A stretch of DNA of 64,000 nucleotides from Proteromonas lacertae (taxonomy: Eukaryota > Sar > Bigyra > Opalinata > Proteromonadidae), in assembly GCA_002245135.1 (NCBI GenBank), contig NGBS01000321.1, forward strand, positions 26,248 through 90,247, in the 5' to 3' direction. A program made the translations under genes and the position numbers. Positions 36,346 through 49,117 of this stretch are shown here, one piece after another. A model generated the notes under the pieces. That model ran no database searches. It was given only the letters and a program-made list of their open reading frames with translations, and was not told the origin of the DNA. Within the stretch, counting starts at the first letter, position 1, and every line of letters begins with the position of its first letter.

Positions 36346-39300
36346 ATGTCAGATACAGGACAAATCACTATAGCTGGGATAGATTTCGGTGGAATAGAGA
36401 TTGTTTTATCCAGGAGCACATTTTCTAATAATAAAATATCACCAATTGAAATAATAGAAAATTCTTATTCACAGAAGAAAACCAAGTATAAAAATATATA
36501 TAAATTATGTTGTTAATAGAGTTGGAATATGTTTTTCAGAGTATAAGACGCTCATTGGTAGAGATGGTTACATCTCTTCAGCAAAATACTACAACAGAAA
36601 AATTGAGCCACCCAAAACAAATATATTTGTAAAAGATTGGCAAATGTCTATTAAACTGATGGATCAACAAATACAAATAAATGGTGTTTATAGCACATGT
36701 TACATACTTTTTCTACATTATATGTATGAATTTATAAAACAAAAACCTCAATATATTGCGTTATCTATCCCATCTTATTATTCAATGGAACAAATAATCA
36801 GGGTTGTATCTTTATATAATTTTTTACCAAGAGCAAATCTTTTAGTATTACCTGAATATATTTCAAATGTTCTGAACTACTGTTTTTGTAATCCAATTCG
36901 AAATGAAGGTGAATCAAAAAATATAGTAATAGTTGATGTTGGCTATACCTATGCTTCTTCAACATTAATTAAATTAAAACGTAATTCATGTGAAATATTA
37001 TCTCATAATTATACTAGAAATATAGGTGGTGAAGAAATAGATAAACTTATAATGGAATATATTAAAAACCATTTAAAAGAAGAATATAATATAAATTCAA
37101 TATCTCCAAGGAATGAAGTAAATATATTACACAAAATGATTGAAGCGAAAGAGAAATTATCAGCAGAAGGAGCAATGTCAATAGAAGTTACGTTTGAGAA
37201 TTTAATTGAGAATAGTGACGATGATATTGTGATTAAATTTACAGTACAACAGCTGAATGAGATAATAAAAGACGTTTCACAGAATCTAAGCAAGATATTT
37301 GAAAGTTCATTATTCCAAAAATTGAATAAAAATGAGATGGAAAACTTAGAAATTTGTATTGTTGGTGGAACAATGAGAATTCCTTATTTACAAAACAAAT
37401 TAAAGATGTTTATCAAAGATATATATAATAATAATAGAAATTTAAACTTTACAATGAATATGGATGAAAGTGTAGCTTATGGAAATGTATGCTTTGCTTA
37501 TCAATGCTTAAAGTATTGGAATTTCATGTTTAGTGATTTAACTGGTTCAAATATCAATGAGAATATTGCTAATGCAATAAATAAAAGAGAAAGATGTGAT
37601 GCAATATTTCAGAGTGCTCAGCAATTAATTGACCAATTGAATCATTATAATGAAATAGCAAATCAAAGAAACAATTTAGAAAGTAAAATGTATATAAATA
37701 TATATTTCATTTAACTTATATATAGTTATAAAGTCCAACATTTAGCTGAAAATAATGACAGACAGAAGATAATATTAGACAAATTACATCCGTTTCAAGA
37801 GTTCAATGATAAAGTAAGTACTAACATAACAAAACTGCAAAAGAAGAATAAAAGAATAGATAATTTAATAGATAGAATTAATGAGAATAGATCATTATCA
37901 TTGACACCTGAAAGTACAGATGATAGTGAAAGTTCTTATAGTTCTGTAGTATCATCATCATCTTATTCAACTTCTTCATCTACAACAACTGTTAATACAG
38001 CATTAACACATTCAACAAGATCAAAGAGAAAGAGTAATGAGTCTAACGGTATTATAAACAATAACAATGATGTTAAACCTGTTTGTTGCTCATTATTAGA
38101 AGCTGGATATGATATTATTGATGGTATTTTAAAATCAAAAGCTGCATCTCCACAATCAATAACATCTCAACATAATATTAAGAAAGATGAATCACCAATA
38201 TCTCATCATTCTGATAAATCAAAGAAATTGAATGATTTATCATTATCATCATTAGAGAATTCAGTAGAAGAAGAAGAAGATAATGATAAATTATTATCTA
38301 CACCACAATTAGAAAAAGAAAAATCAAAAGAAGATAATAAAGAAAAAGAAAATCAAGAATCACCTAAATCACATAATTCTAACAAATCTAAACAATCAGA
38401 AAGTTTATCATTATCTCCATCATTAGAAAATACATTAGAAGAAGATAATAGTCATAAATCAACACCTAGGAAGAAAGAAGAAGAAGAACCAACTTCATTA
38501 CCATTATCATCATTGAAAGAAGCGATGTATGATGTTATTTACGATGTTATAATGAAGAATGAAGATAAATTAAATGATTCAATCAGTATACCATCTGGTT
38601 CAATATCTGAAGATTCATTCATCAATTCAAACACTAACAGTCCAGTAGTGAATCTTCCAAATATCAAATTTCCATCAAATCTATCAACATCATTGAGTAG
38701 TTCAGCTGCAAATACGAATAACAATAATACTAATGACAATTCAAACAAATCAATTGAAGAAAATCCAGAGGAGAAAGTAGAGATTGAAAATACTCCATTT
38801 GTAACTAAGAGAAAAGACTTATTATCTTCACAGAAGAGTGATTCTAAACCATATATAAGCCCAAGTAATGATGATGATGATACAACTTTAACAGGCAATG
38901 AATGAAAACTTAACATTCTCAGATAATAGTAATAATAACAATAAAAACAACACAACTAAAACCACTGCTGCAAACTGAATCAACATTATCTTTAGTAAAA
39001 GAAGGATTAAGTGGTATGAGAAGTAATTCATCATCTAATTCATTTAATTCTCCAACTACTCCTTCTCCACAACCACAACTACAACAATCATCAAATATCA
39101 AACCAAATAATATGTTATTACCACCAACAGAACCTCAAAGAAATGATATATTACAACCACCACCACAACAGCAGAATAAATTAAACTCTTTAGAATCTAA
39201 TTCTTTATTAAATAGAAATAGTAATGTAATTACTCCATCATCAACATCCTCTGAATCAACAGTTGGTAATGAAACAACATTAGCTGAGATTCATCATAAC

Positions 39301-42300
39301 TTACAGTCACCAATGGGAATAACGAATAAACAACCTCCACCACAACTACAAAACACAATACAAACTCCATTAACGGTTAATGACACAACAACAACTACTT
39401 CTAAGTCATTATCATACATCAATACGAATTTAGATAGCAATTCAGAATTACCACCACTTAAATCACCACAAAAATCACCTCAACATTCATTTGGTTCATT
39501 TCAACCACAACCACAGCCATTAATACAACCGAAACCAAAGCCAGTGTTATTACAAAAACAAGTATTACCCCATCAATATTTACCTCCACTTGAGACAAAG
39601 AAATCAATAGCAATAACACAAACAATAGTTCCAGATTTACCAACAATGAAGGAGTTTAATACAGTCGATATGGTTGTTGATAAGAATCTATACAATGAAT
39701 CATGTTATAAGTTAGAAGTAAAGGCAGATATGAATACATTTGACACAGTTCCGTTGATATATCACACAGTATTTACAATACAGCCAGTTATTAACTATAA
39801 ATCAATGAATCAATTATAGTATATACATATATGTTTTATTTTATTGTGAATAGTAAATATTTCCTATATTTATTCAATTATAAAGAACATTTAATGAATC
39901 AAATCAAATTATCTCACAAATATCACAATTTAACAGAAGAAGATATAAATAACTACCCAGTAGATCAATTAAAAACGTTCTATATTGATTTAACAACTAT
40001 AATGAAAGAATATTATTATAATCTTTATAGAGATGTTATTCAAAAGAAATTGTATATTTATTATTTATATATTAATAGGAATAAATATCTTCCTATATTA
40101 CATTCATATTCAGAGCCATTTCAACCATTAGTCGCAGAGTGGAATTATTTGGATGAAAAGTTTCATAAGAATGATAATATTGAGAGTATTACATATCTAA
40201 TAGATATTAATGACAAATTAAACTCTATTCAAGAAACTACAAAAGTATATATATTCTATATATTATTAATATTTATTTATAGAAAGCTTTACGAAAGTAT
40301 TTTTGTATGAAAATTGGTCAAATATCTCCATTAGTTCCATTAGCTACACTGTCAATAGAACAATTATCAGAATTACTAATAAAAATGCATACTACTCAGA
40401 AAAAGAAGAAAAAGAAGGAAAAGAAGAAGAGAACTATATTGAAGATGGAAGTAGTAGAGAAAATCAAGAAATTACATGAATTAGTATGTCAATCAATTCA
40501 GTTATATGAAATAAAGAAAAGAGTATTAACAGAAAATGAATCAAGAATAATAATCACCAATTTAACAATGATTCATCAATTGTATTCTAAAGATAATATC
40601 AAGAATTTGACAGCAGCAGCATTAGATGGATATATTACTAAAGTAGAATGTTATATCAACTTAATCAACCAAAGAGTAGATGAATATAACGAAAAACAAA
40701 ACAAAATTAAAGTCATTCAAGATAAATATAAACATATTCAAATATCTGAATCAGATATTGAGATTATTGGTTTTGAGAATTATTCTACTTATGATAAACG
40801 ATGTGAGAAGTTACAGATGGAAATAGAAAGACCATATATCACAATTGAGCAGATAGAAGAAGAATACAATGAATTGGAGAAGATATATAATCATTATCAA
40901 GATGTTATCAATGAGTATAAATCAAAAATTGATGTTGTTAAACAATTGAAAAAGACATTGTATATTTATTAATATATTATGTTTATTAGAAAATCAATGA
41001 ATGAAACAGTTGATGAGAAAAAGCTGTTTAACAAAACAAAAGATGAATTAGAGAATCAGTTGAAACAATTACAAGAATCTCTATTACAGAAAGAAGAGTT
41101 GAAGCAATTGATTGAAACTCAAAATAAAACATCAAAAGAGATAAGAGACTTTACGTACAAAACAGAATAATGAATTGATAGAAGTAATATCCACAGAGTT
41201 GTATATATATATAGTTATTTCCTATTATTTTATTCAATAGATATGATATAAATCATTTAATGAATATAAATAGTGATATTCTGATTGATTTGACACTTCC
41301 AAAAGGATTGTATAAAACTCCAACTAGATTTATTACTGAAAATGATTTATCAAAATATGATTATACTCATTTGCAGATGTTGAAGGAAGATGTAGAAAAA
41401 ACAATTGAAATAATTAAAGAAAGAGTGAGTAAAAGAGATTATATAATCAGAATATATGATTTGTTGTATTTATTTTTAGTATTATTATTTTTATAGGAAT
41501 AAATTCATATATATTGCAAGTGATTTGCCTGATAATTACATCGTTCAAATCAGAAATATGAATAAGAGTGATCTTTATAATAAATCAATAAGTGAATTGA
41601 AGATAATAATCAATAATTTAGAAGATATTGAAGTTAAACAGAAGAAAGTGAATAAAGATTCTCAAACAAAAACAATCCTCATCCAATCAATACTTCCAAA
41701 AGTATCAAAGTTTAATGAAATATATAAATCAAACCAAATATATCTATCAACAGTTCAAATACCATTAGAATTATATGATAAATCGACTGGTGAAATTATT
41801 TCAACTCAATCTGTTAATAAGTGTGATTTTACTGAGATATCAGCAATAAATGATAAGATTGATGAAGTGTTAAGTGATATAGATAATACATTAACTTCAA
41901 TTAAACAATCCAAAATTAATGATATAAATGAGATAATGTATATATATATATATATATATATATGTTTATTGTTATATCAATAGAAAAGATATAAATACAG
42001 TCATTTGTCAAGATTATAATGTCATTTCAACATATATATTACCTACAGTAGTTTGTTTAGATAATAATGAAATAAAATTAAGAAATAATATTAGTGAAAT
42101 GGATATAAAACAGTTACAAGACTTAAACATCACTCTAATAAAAATGAAAAATGAAATTTCTCTTTTATATAATGATATATCTGAAAAAGAGAAGATTATC
42201 AAAGATATAAAGAATAAAATGTATATATATATATATAATATTAATAGTTATATATTTATTATATAAATAGTGAACAGATATTATATTGTGAAGATGCTAT

Positions 42301-43161
42301 AGTAAATACACCAACTTACTCAAAGATACAATCAATAAGGAATGTTATTACAATAAACTCACTAAATGATTTGTCACTAGAAATATTACAGAATCATCAA
42401 CAATTTATTACAGTAATACATAACAAATTAAAAGTATTTTTATAATCTATTATTATTACTATTATTAGAAGGAAATATCTGAGAGAATATCTAATAAACC
42501 AATTCCACCAGTTTCATTATTATCATTAAGAGAAAAGAAGAATAAAGATGAATTAATAGAAAATATTCTTCTGTTATCATCACAAATATCTCCTAATGAG
42601 ATAGAAATAACAAAAGAAAACCTAATGAATTTATCAATAGAATCATTGAATGATTATTATGATATATTAACTGATTATAACAATCATTTAAATAAAGAGA
42701 AAAAGGAGAATATTATCTCCACAATTTCTTACCATTTGTATATATATATTTGTTGTTGTTATTATGATATAGAGATATGTTGTATATAATTAGAGATGAA
42801 CATTATGATTTATATAAGATGCTATATATACTAAACACTTTATACTCGAGAGTAGTGAATGAACAACTGAATTAGAAAAAATGATTTAGATGGTTATACA
42901 ATAGACCAGCTTAATGAGATAGAAACAGCATTAGAAGAAGTGTTTAAACAAATAGATGAAATAAAACAGTCTAATAAAGAAAATATTGATATGAATTACA
43001 TAAATGATTTGATTTTGAAGAATAGAACAAATATTTCAAAGGTTACATTGTTGGAATATAGAAAGGGAGTAATTCCAAGTGAATATGAGAATATAAAACA
43101 AAAATATGAGGATATAATCAAGAGATTAAAACAAGAGATAAATTTGAATTTAAATTTGTAA
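36346..43161 (+). CDS. Hsp70/Hsp110-like ATPase domain fused to long disordered and helical-repeat tail
   Basis: The N-terminal 440 residues are an Hsp70-superfamily ATPase closest in feel to Hsp110/Sse1. Landmarks are TIAGIDFGGIEIVLS (phosphate loop 1), IVIVDVGYTYASS (phosphate 2), IGGEEIDKLIMEYI, CIVGGTMRIPYLQNKL (adenosine motif) and MNMDESVAYGN. No Hsp70 substrate-binding beta domain follows. A Ser/Asn/Glu-rich linker of about 650 residues leads, through exons joined by 27-45-nt introns (for example GTATATACA...AATAG at 39816-39860), into about 1000 residues of helical repeats. The whole would be near 2100 residues. The frame is unclear at 38895-38990 and at about 41155, where single-base slips or missed introns must be assumed. 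If one of those is a true gene boundary, there are two or three genes. Confidence 0.6.
39890..43161 (+). repeat. Degenerate helical protein repeats in the tail of the Hsp70-like gene
   Basis: A short helical pattern, roughly L..x[SDT]I..L......L......I, recurs about eleven times. Examples are EDINNYPVDQLKTFYIDL, LATLSIEQLSELLIKM, LFNKTKDELENQLKQL, LSKYDYTHLQMLKEDV, LYNKSISELKIIINNL, ISEMDIKQLQDLNITL, LNDLSLEILQNHQQF, LMNLSIESLNDYYDIL and LDGYTIDQLNEIETAL. Spacing is 200-500 bp and an intron often falls between units. DNA identity between units is low, so any duplication is old. I do not recognise the repeat. Confidence 0.5.
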
Positions 43162-43277
43162 ATAATATGAATAATAGTAATTATTTAAAGTTTATATTTT
43201 CTATAGATGTTATGTTTATGATATTTATAAATTCTATTATGAAAGGTCATTTGTTTCAAGTTTTGCTTGACATTTAA

Positions 43278-44011
43278 ATGTTTTCTAAATTTGCCAGGTT
43301 TAACAAGATTTACAATTCGTTCATTACCACGAACGTATGTAAATACATTTGAAAGATTGAAAATGCCCAACAATTTCAAAATTTGTGTTAGAACTTTCGC
43401 AGAAGAAGTATAATCATCCTTAATATTGGCAAATTCATTGAAATAGGCAAAACATGAAACTCAAATATCACCTTACAGACAAACAGTAAGAGCAGCGAAG
43501 AAAACAACCAAAACTGCTTTAATTCTTACTTGTGTCGGTGTAGGTGTTGCTGCATTTGCATACATGATAATAGAATTAGCTCCCAGTCAAATGTCAACGA
43601 ATTCAATGATGAGTGATTCTTTGAAATTAGTTAGAAAAGAAGAAAGAGTGATATCGATGTTAGGATCTCCAATCAAAGCATATGGCCAAGACAGTGGAAG
43701 TGACAGTCGTCGTTCAACTATAGAAAAATACGAATATACAGGTGATGATGGAAAAGAATATAAGCGGTATATATATTATAATAATAAAATAATTAATTAA
43801 TAAAAATAGTATTCGTTACACAATCCAAGGTCCATCAGGCAATACCGGTCATGTATACGTTGAAAAATGTAAAGGAATGCCAGCCGATCAATACAACTAT
43901 TTAATCATTCAAATCGACAAGCCTCGAGTAACAAAAGTCGTAATTCAAGACCATCGCGAAGTATTAACCATTAGCAGAGAAACAAGATCGTTTAGTAAAA
44001 AGGTTAAATAG
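43278..44011 (+). CDS. TIM21: TIM21-like subunit of the TIM23 mitochondrial import complex
   Basis: TIM21 sits in the inner mitochondrial membrane and couples the outer-membrane TOM complex to TIM23. The ATG at 43278, 8 bp after a GCTTGA motif, gives MFSKFA. A GTTTAAC...GTTAG intron then joins to RTFAEEAKHETQISPYRQTV, a good matrix-targeting presequence. The single membrane span is TALILTCVGVGVAAFAYMII. The intermembrane-space TIM21 domain follows (GSPIKAYGQDSG, YTIQGPSGNTGHVYVEKC, YNYLIIQIDKPRVTKVVIQD). The usual family end is near VVIQDHRE; here the frame runs 17 more residues to a TAG. An alternative start is the ATG at 43363 (MPNNFKICVRTFAEE). Confidence 0.8.
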
Positions 44012-44291
44012 AAATGATGCGTTGTTATTTATTAGAGGAAGAGATATAAAATCAAAACATCAATTAGAAGAGTTAGGAGCTGCAGCTGATAGTTTACAAA
44101 TAGTTGATTGTGAGAATCAAAGTGATTTATGTACTGACTATAATATCAAAGCAACACCTACATGGAGAATAGCTGAAAAACAAATTGAAGGATTTCAATC
44201 GTATGAACAGTTGTATAGGTTTGTGTGTAATATTGAAGCTATTGATAAGAAGGATAAGAAGAAGAAAACAAAGAAGACTGCTTCTCAGTAA
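43974..44291 (+). CDS. Thioredoxin-like ORF lacking an ATG and the CxxC motif
   Basis: This frame overlaps the end of TIM21 and encodes EKQDRLVKRLNRNDALLFIR, GAAADSLQIVDCEN, QSDLCTDYNIKATPTWRIAE and IEGFQSYEQLYRFV, then a Lys-rich end. The block VDC...C..YNIKATPTW matches the second half of the thioredoxin-like domain fused to VKOR proteins in bacteria and plants. The redox pair expected in the first half is missing (RGRDIKSKHQLEEL). There is no in-frame ATG upstream, so it is either a C-terminal extension of TIM21 reached by a very short intron (for example 43961-43979) or a single-base slip, or the tail of a broken gene. Confidence 0.45.
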   Translation, partial: AEKQDRLVKRLNRNDALLFIRGRDIKSKHQLEELGAAADSLQIVDCENQSDLCTDYNIKATPTWRIAEKQIEGFQSYEQLYRFVCNIEAIDKKDKKKKTKKTASQ

Positions 44292-44400
44292 ACAAATTGT
44301 CTAAATATGTTATTTTGTTTAAATTCTATTAGTTTTATGGTTTTATTATAAACTAATATAGGAGAAATATATATTTATTATAATAAAAATCGATTATGGA

Positions 44401-46114
44401 CTATTTAGTATTCTCATTTGTATTTGATTGTTGAGGTTCATTCGTTTCAACCTCCATTTCACTTTCAGTAGAATCTATATAATATAAATATGTCAATAAA
44501 TAATACCTTTCTTCTCATCTAACAAATCTAATCTAGTCTTTTCAAGTGGTAAAATCACTTTTTCTGTTTTAACATCAAATCTATTATTATTTTAATAATT
44601 AATATACAATTCAGCTAGATTTGGCTTAACAATCTCCATGACTCTTTCTTCACTAAATGTACTCAATTTATGAGATAGATCATAATCCGTTTTTAATATT
44701 TTAAAAGGTCTTTCCAAATTGTCACTACATTTGTCATCTTTCCATTTACTCCATTTATCTTCTTCCTCTAATAAACTCTTTAATAAATGTTTCATATTAT
44801 CATTACATTTACTAACTAACTTTAACGCTCTTCTTTGTAATTTGCTTAATATTTCTTCATTTTTTGTTTTTTCTTTGATATTATTAGATTTATTGGTTTC
44901 TCTGTTTAGAAATTGTAAACAGATTAATATTTGACATAAATACTGCATTCTTAATGTAGGATCTTTTAATTGTAACTTTAATAATGAACTAGAAGTAAGA
45001 TATTTTGGTGTAAAATAATTAAATGTTGAAGTATTATTATTGCCATATTTATTATCTTCATTTATATCATCTTCATTATTTTGGAGTTTTGTATCATTGC
45101 TTTTACTTACTGATAATTCAATTTTTCCTTTCTTTATTTCTGAATCACTTAAATTATTCATTTCAAATGCTTTTAACACTGCATCTACCTCTTTAGTGAA
45201 TGTTTTCATTTCTTCACTGTCATTCATTATTAATGGATTTTTAAGATATTTTTGAAGATTCCAAAATTGGCTGTACAGTACATAATTTATAAATTCTGAA
45301 GAACTGGATGTTGAACTAAATTAATATAATAAATATAATAAATACTCTGAATGAGGAGTTTCACTAATTGTATTAGCATTTGTTATATTAATTTCATTTT
45401 CATTATTGTCAATAATTTGAAGACATTCCATCGCTTTTTCTTCATCATCATAATTTGTAGCATTACTTAAATTATAACTCTTTGATAAATTCAATCCACT
45501 CTTTTCCATTAAAGGTAATGATGATGATAAATATAATAATATTCTACCACATAATTCACCATGTTCACTTTTACTGGCACGCTTTAATAAGCCAAGACAA
45601 GCTCTTAAAAATGATAATTTACTATGTGTTGAAGTTTCTGGAAGGAAAAACTTATCTGATAACTCCTTCTTTCTAGTTTCCATAAATATCCAGATGTTTT
45701 CAATTTCCTTTAAGTCAAAACTGTCGAATAAATCTTCTAATAGTATGAATGGTATATCTGCACTACATATCATATTCTTAGCTGCTTTAATTGATAAATC
45801 GATAATTTGGAAGATTTTGTCCGTATTTAATTGAGTTTCTTTCTTAGCTTCACTTATATATGTCAATAGATTGCTTCTAAATGAAAAACAATACTCTTGT
45901 GATAAAAATATATCAATGGAAGGCCTTGCTATTCAATATATCACAATTAATTATATCATATACAATCATTGGTTTCTTTCACTATAGATTGATGATAGTT
46001 CTTCAATTGGTCAAAATCACAACCACTTTCTATTATTTCATGGACTTTATCCTATAATGATGTATAATAATGAATTTAAAATACAACTAATGTGGCGGTA
46101 TTACTTCTTTTCAT
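44401..46114 (-). CDS. THOC1: THO complex subunit 1 (Hpr1/THOC1)
   Basis: THOC1 is part of the THO/TREX complex that couples transcription to mRNA packaging and export. The start MKRSNTATL is followed by exons joined across 35-nt introns. These give KAAKNMICSADIPFILLEDL, the most conserved THOC1 segment (animal form: ...ADIPFILLEDLFDSLT). Next are KSEHGELCGRILLYLSSSLP and EKSGLNLSKSYNLSNATNY, and then EEEDKWSKWKDDKC, all in family order. The C-terminal region after VKPNLAELYIN is acidic and ends in NENTK at TAG (44401-44403). The death domain of animal THOC1 is not visible, as in several protists. It sits tail to tail with the TIM21/thioredoxin-like pair. Confidence 0.9.
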
Positions 46115-46243
46115 TCACAATCAAATTTATATTTTTCGAAAACCTAAAATTGGGGTATGTAAATAAAATTTTCATAACACCAAATTATTAAAAAATCAAT
46201 TTAACACACACACATTGTTAAAAACATATGATATTTTTATTTA

Positions 46244-48984
46244 TTACTTATATAATTCCGAATTCTCTTTAATTGTCTGAGCTTTACATCTTAAACAATA
46301 AAACTTTTCAATGTTACCTTCATCATCATACTTATCTTTGAATTCTTTATCTAAACAATCCTTATGAACTCCATGACCACAGTAAAACAAATAAATAGCT
46401 TGAGGTTTGATATGATGTGAATCTGTAACATGCATCAAATTATTATCACAAATAAAGCAAACACTATCAAAATCCATTCTAATACTATGCTTTAAAGAAT
46501 ACACCAATTTTGATAGCAAATTACTTATATCATCTTTCAATATATTATTACAACACATTCTTAATTGCATTTGAGCTGTATAATCACTAGTAATTTTAAT
46601 CAATTTCTGTTTTAACTTAGGTATTTTATTACCTTCAGGTATTTGTGAAATAATAATCCTTGGATCAACTCTTCCACCAGCATGTTCCAGTAAACCAGAA
46701 AGGAACTTTGGATGGTTTACTGCTTTTAATATCAAATCATCCCATAACTTCTCATCTTTTGATCTTTCTACAAATCCTATAGCCATTTCCACATCTTCTA
46801 ATTTTTCAATAATAATCTCTAAAGCACCTTGTATATTACCCATTCTTGAGAGTATAAATACCATTTCTGTATAAAGTGGTGGATGATGTGATTCGCATAA
46901 TTCCATTGCATTATTCATTGAGTAGTAAGTACTTGTTCTAAGAAACTGTAGTAATCTTTTAGGATTATATTCTACACAATATTTCAATTGTAATTCATGG
47001 TATTCTTTATATCTTTCATCATTATATTCGATTGTATGTCTTACTGACAATGTATCTAAATATTCGAATAGATATTCTGGTAATTCTTTTAATTGTTCAA
47101 CTACAATATGTATCTATTTAAATAATAATAATAATAATAATATATTCATACAGGTATTTGATTCATATATTTTACCAACATTTCAATAGCATGACGTGAA
47201 TCTAACAATATCAAATTCTTTATCTTATCTTGAACAGCTCCAAATAGTTTATGTTCTTCTATTAATCTAAATACATTCACTGGATCTAATCCTTTACAAC
47301 CAGTATCCAAGTATACTCTCAATGCCTTTTCATATTCAATATTCATACTGTATAACTCAGCAGCACTTTCCATTAATGTTGCACTTTTCCAATCTTTCAA
47401 TCTTTCTTCTACTTTTTTTATTAATTCTTTTACATCGTATAATGCTTTATCTGGATTACCAGGTGGAGGTTTTGGCCAAGTACGCAATAAACGTAAAAAT
47501 CCAACAACATCATTCTTTAAATAATAATCTAAGATTAACTCATAAAATGCACGAGGTAATAGTGGTTTAACCGTTGGTACATAGGGTGTAATTATTGGTA
47601 ATTTTGACGCTTGTGAAAACACTATAATCCATTTCTCCCATAGTTCTGGAGTAGTTAATAGTTTAGGACACATTGCTGCTGCTTTTTCATATTCTTTACT
47701 TTGTATAATATAATTCAAATAACTTTCTTTCAATTTCTCAGCTTCTGTTGGATCTATTTTTTCAGGATATTGTTCAGCCAAATGTAATGCATTTTCATAA
47801 TCTTTATTTTCAATAGAAAACTGAATATGATCAATTAATTGCCTTCTAACTGCAACAATGATATCTTGTGGACTTAGAATATAATAATTAGGAGTATTTT
47901 CTTCACAATTAATAGTATCATATTCAATTGTATAATTATTCATATTGATACATTCATTATAACATAAATGATAATCATTATTTCTGTTCTTTTCATATCC
48001 TCTAATTGGGAATGAATCTGCAGCTATTTCTTCATTTGTTACTTTAGAAATTACTCTCAATTCAGGTTTATCTCTTTCATTTTTTTCGTTAAAAGTTTGG
48101 ACTAACACTGTGATATTTTGATAATCAAATGGAGCAATTCCCAATATAACACTTGGTTCATCGTATAGTTTAAATGCTAATGTAATTTCAGCATATAACT
48201 GAGGTGGTGCTCCTGCAATAGAAGCTCTTTCTTTTATTCCAATAATTCTAATCGTTTTATACCATCCAACTACCAATGAATTTACACTTTCCCAATACAT
48301 ATGCGCTCTATATTCATTTAAATTATTCTCATTAATCTCAAAACTGCCTATTTTTATATCTTTTGTTACATCGTAGATTCTTATACCTTTTTCACAAGCC
48401 CAAGCCAAATAATAACTTTTATAACAAATACAGTGTATTGCACCTTCTCCTTGCTGTATTATTTTATCTTTTTGACCAATCCAACTCTTTTTATTTTGAG
48501 TTATTTTACCTTTTACTCCTCCACTGAATAATATATTGTCTTTTGATGTGGAATATAATGGATCTATTGCTACAGCTAATATTGGTGAACTATGAGTTAA
48601 TTGTGTTTGATCAGCTCCACCTTTTAAAGGAATTATTACGACTTTACCATCATCACCACCTGATACTAAATAATCTCCCTTTGAATCAACGTCTAAGCAG
48701 TTTACTCTGCTAGTATGAGATCTAATTGTTTTTATTGATTCTCCTTTTTCATTTAAAATATAAATCACTCCATTCTTTGTACCTAAGTATATAAATCCAA
48801 CAGAGATAGCCAGGGAAGTGAAAACATCACCTGCTGTTAATATTTTGGTTGTATATCCATGTAATCTATTGTATTTAATTAATGGTTCAATGTTATCTTC
48901 ATCATCTTGATCTTCATACTCTTCTCCGTCTTCATACTCTTCTATTAATAATATTCTCATGATTATACCATTTTTATCTTCCAT
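46244..48984 (-). CDS. VPS41: HOPS subunit VPS41
   Basis: VPS41 is a subunit of the HOPS tethering complex that drives late endosome/vacuole fusion. An acidic N-terminus (MEDKNGIIMRILLIEEYEDG) leads to YNRLHGYTTKILTAGD, the same position as YERLSNGVTEILQKD in human VPS41. A WD-type propeller follows (SGGDDGKVVIIPL, SCIAWACEKGIRIYD-like strands). The clathrin-heavy-chain-like helical repeat comes next, with DYYLKNDVVGFLRLLRTWP and NAMELCESHHPPLYTEMVFI. The C-terminal RING-H2-like motif is complete (CFICDNNLM... CGHGVHKDCLDKEF... CLRC). A single 38-nt intron lies at 47112-47149. At about 885 residues it is full length. Confidence 0.95.
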
Positions 48985-49117
48985 TGTACTGATTAAATTG
49001 ATTAAGACTAAAATATAATAGAAACAGTATTTATTTTGGCTTTAAAAATCAAAAAAACAAGATACTCAAATCAAGCCTAGAAATTGTATCAAGCTTTCTC
49101 ATTTTTTTCATCACTTC

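Noticed and set aside
43185-43379. A 64-residue minus-strand open frame that looks like a small basic mitochondrial protein
   Set aside because: It is antisense to the TIM21 presequence exon and first intron, has no convincing ATG in a conserved context, and I recognise no family.
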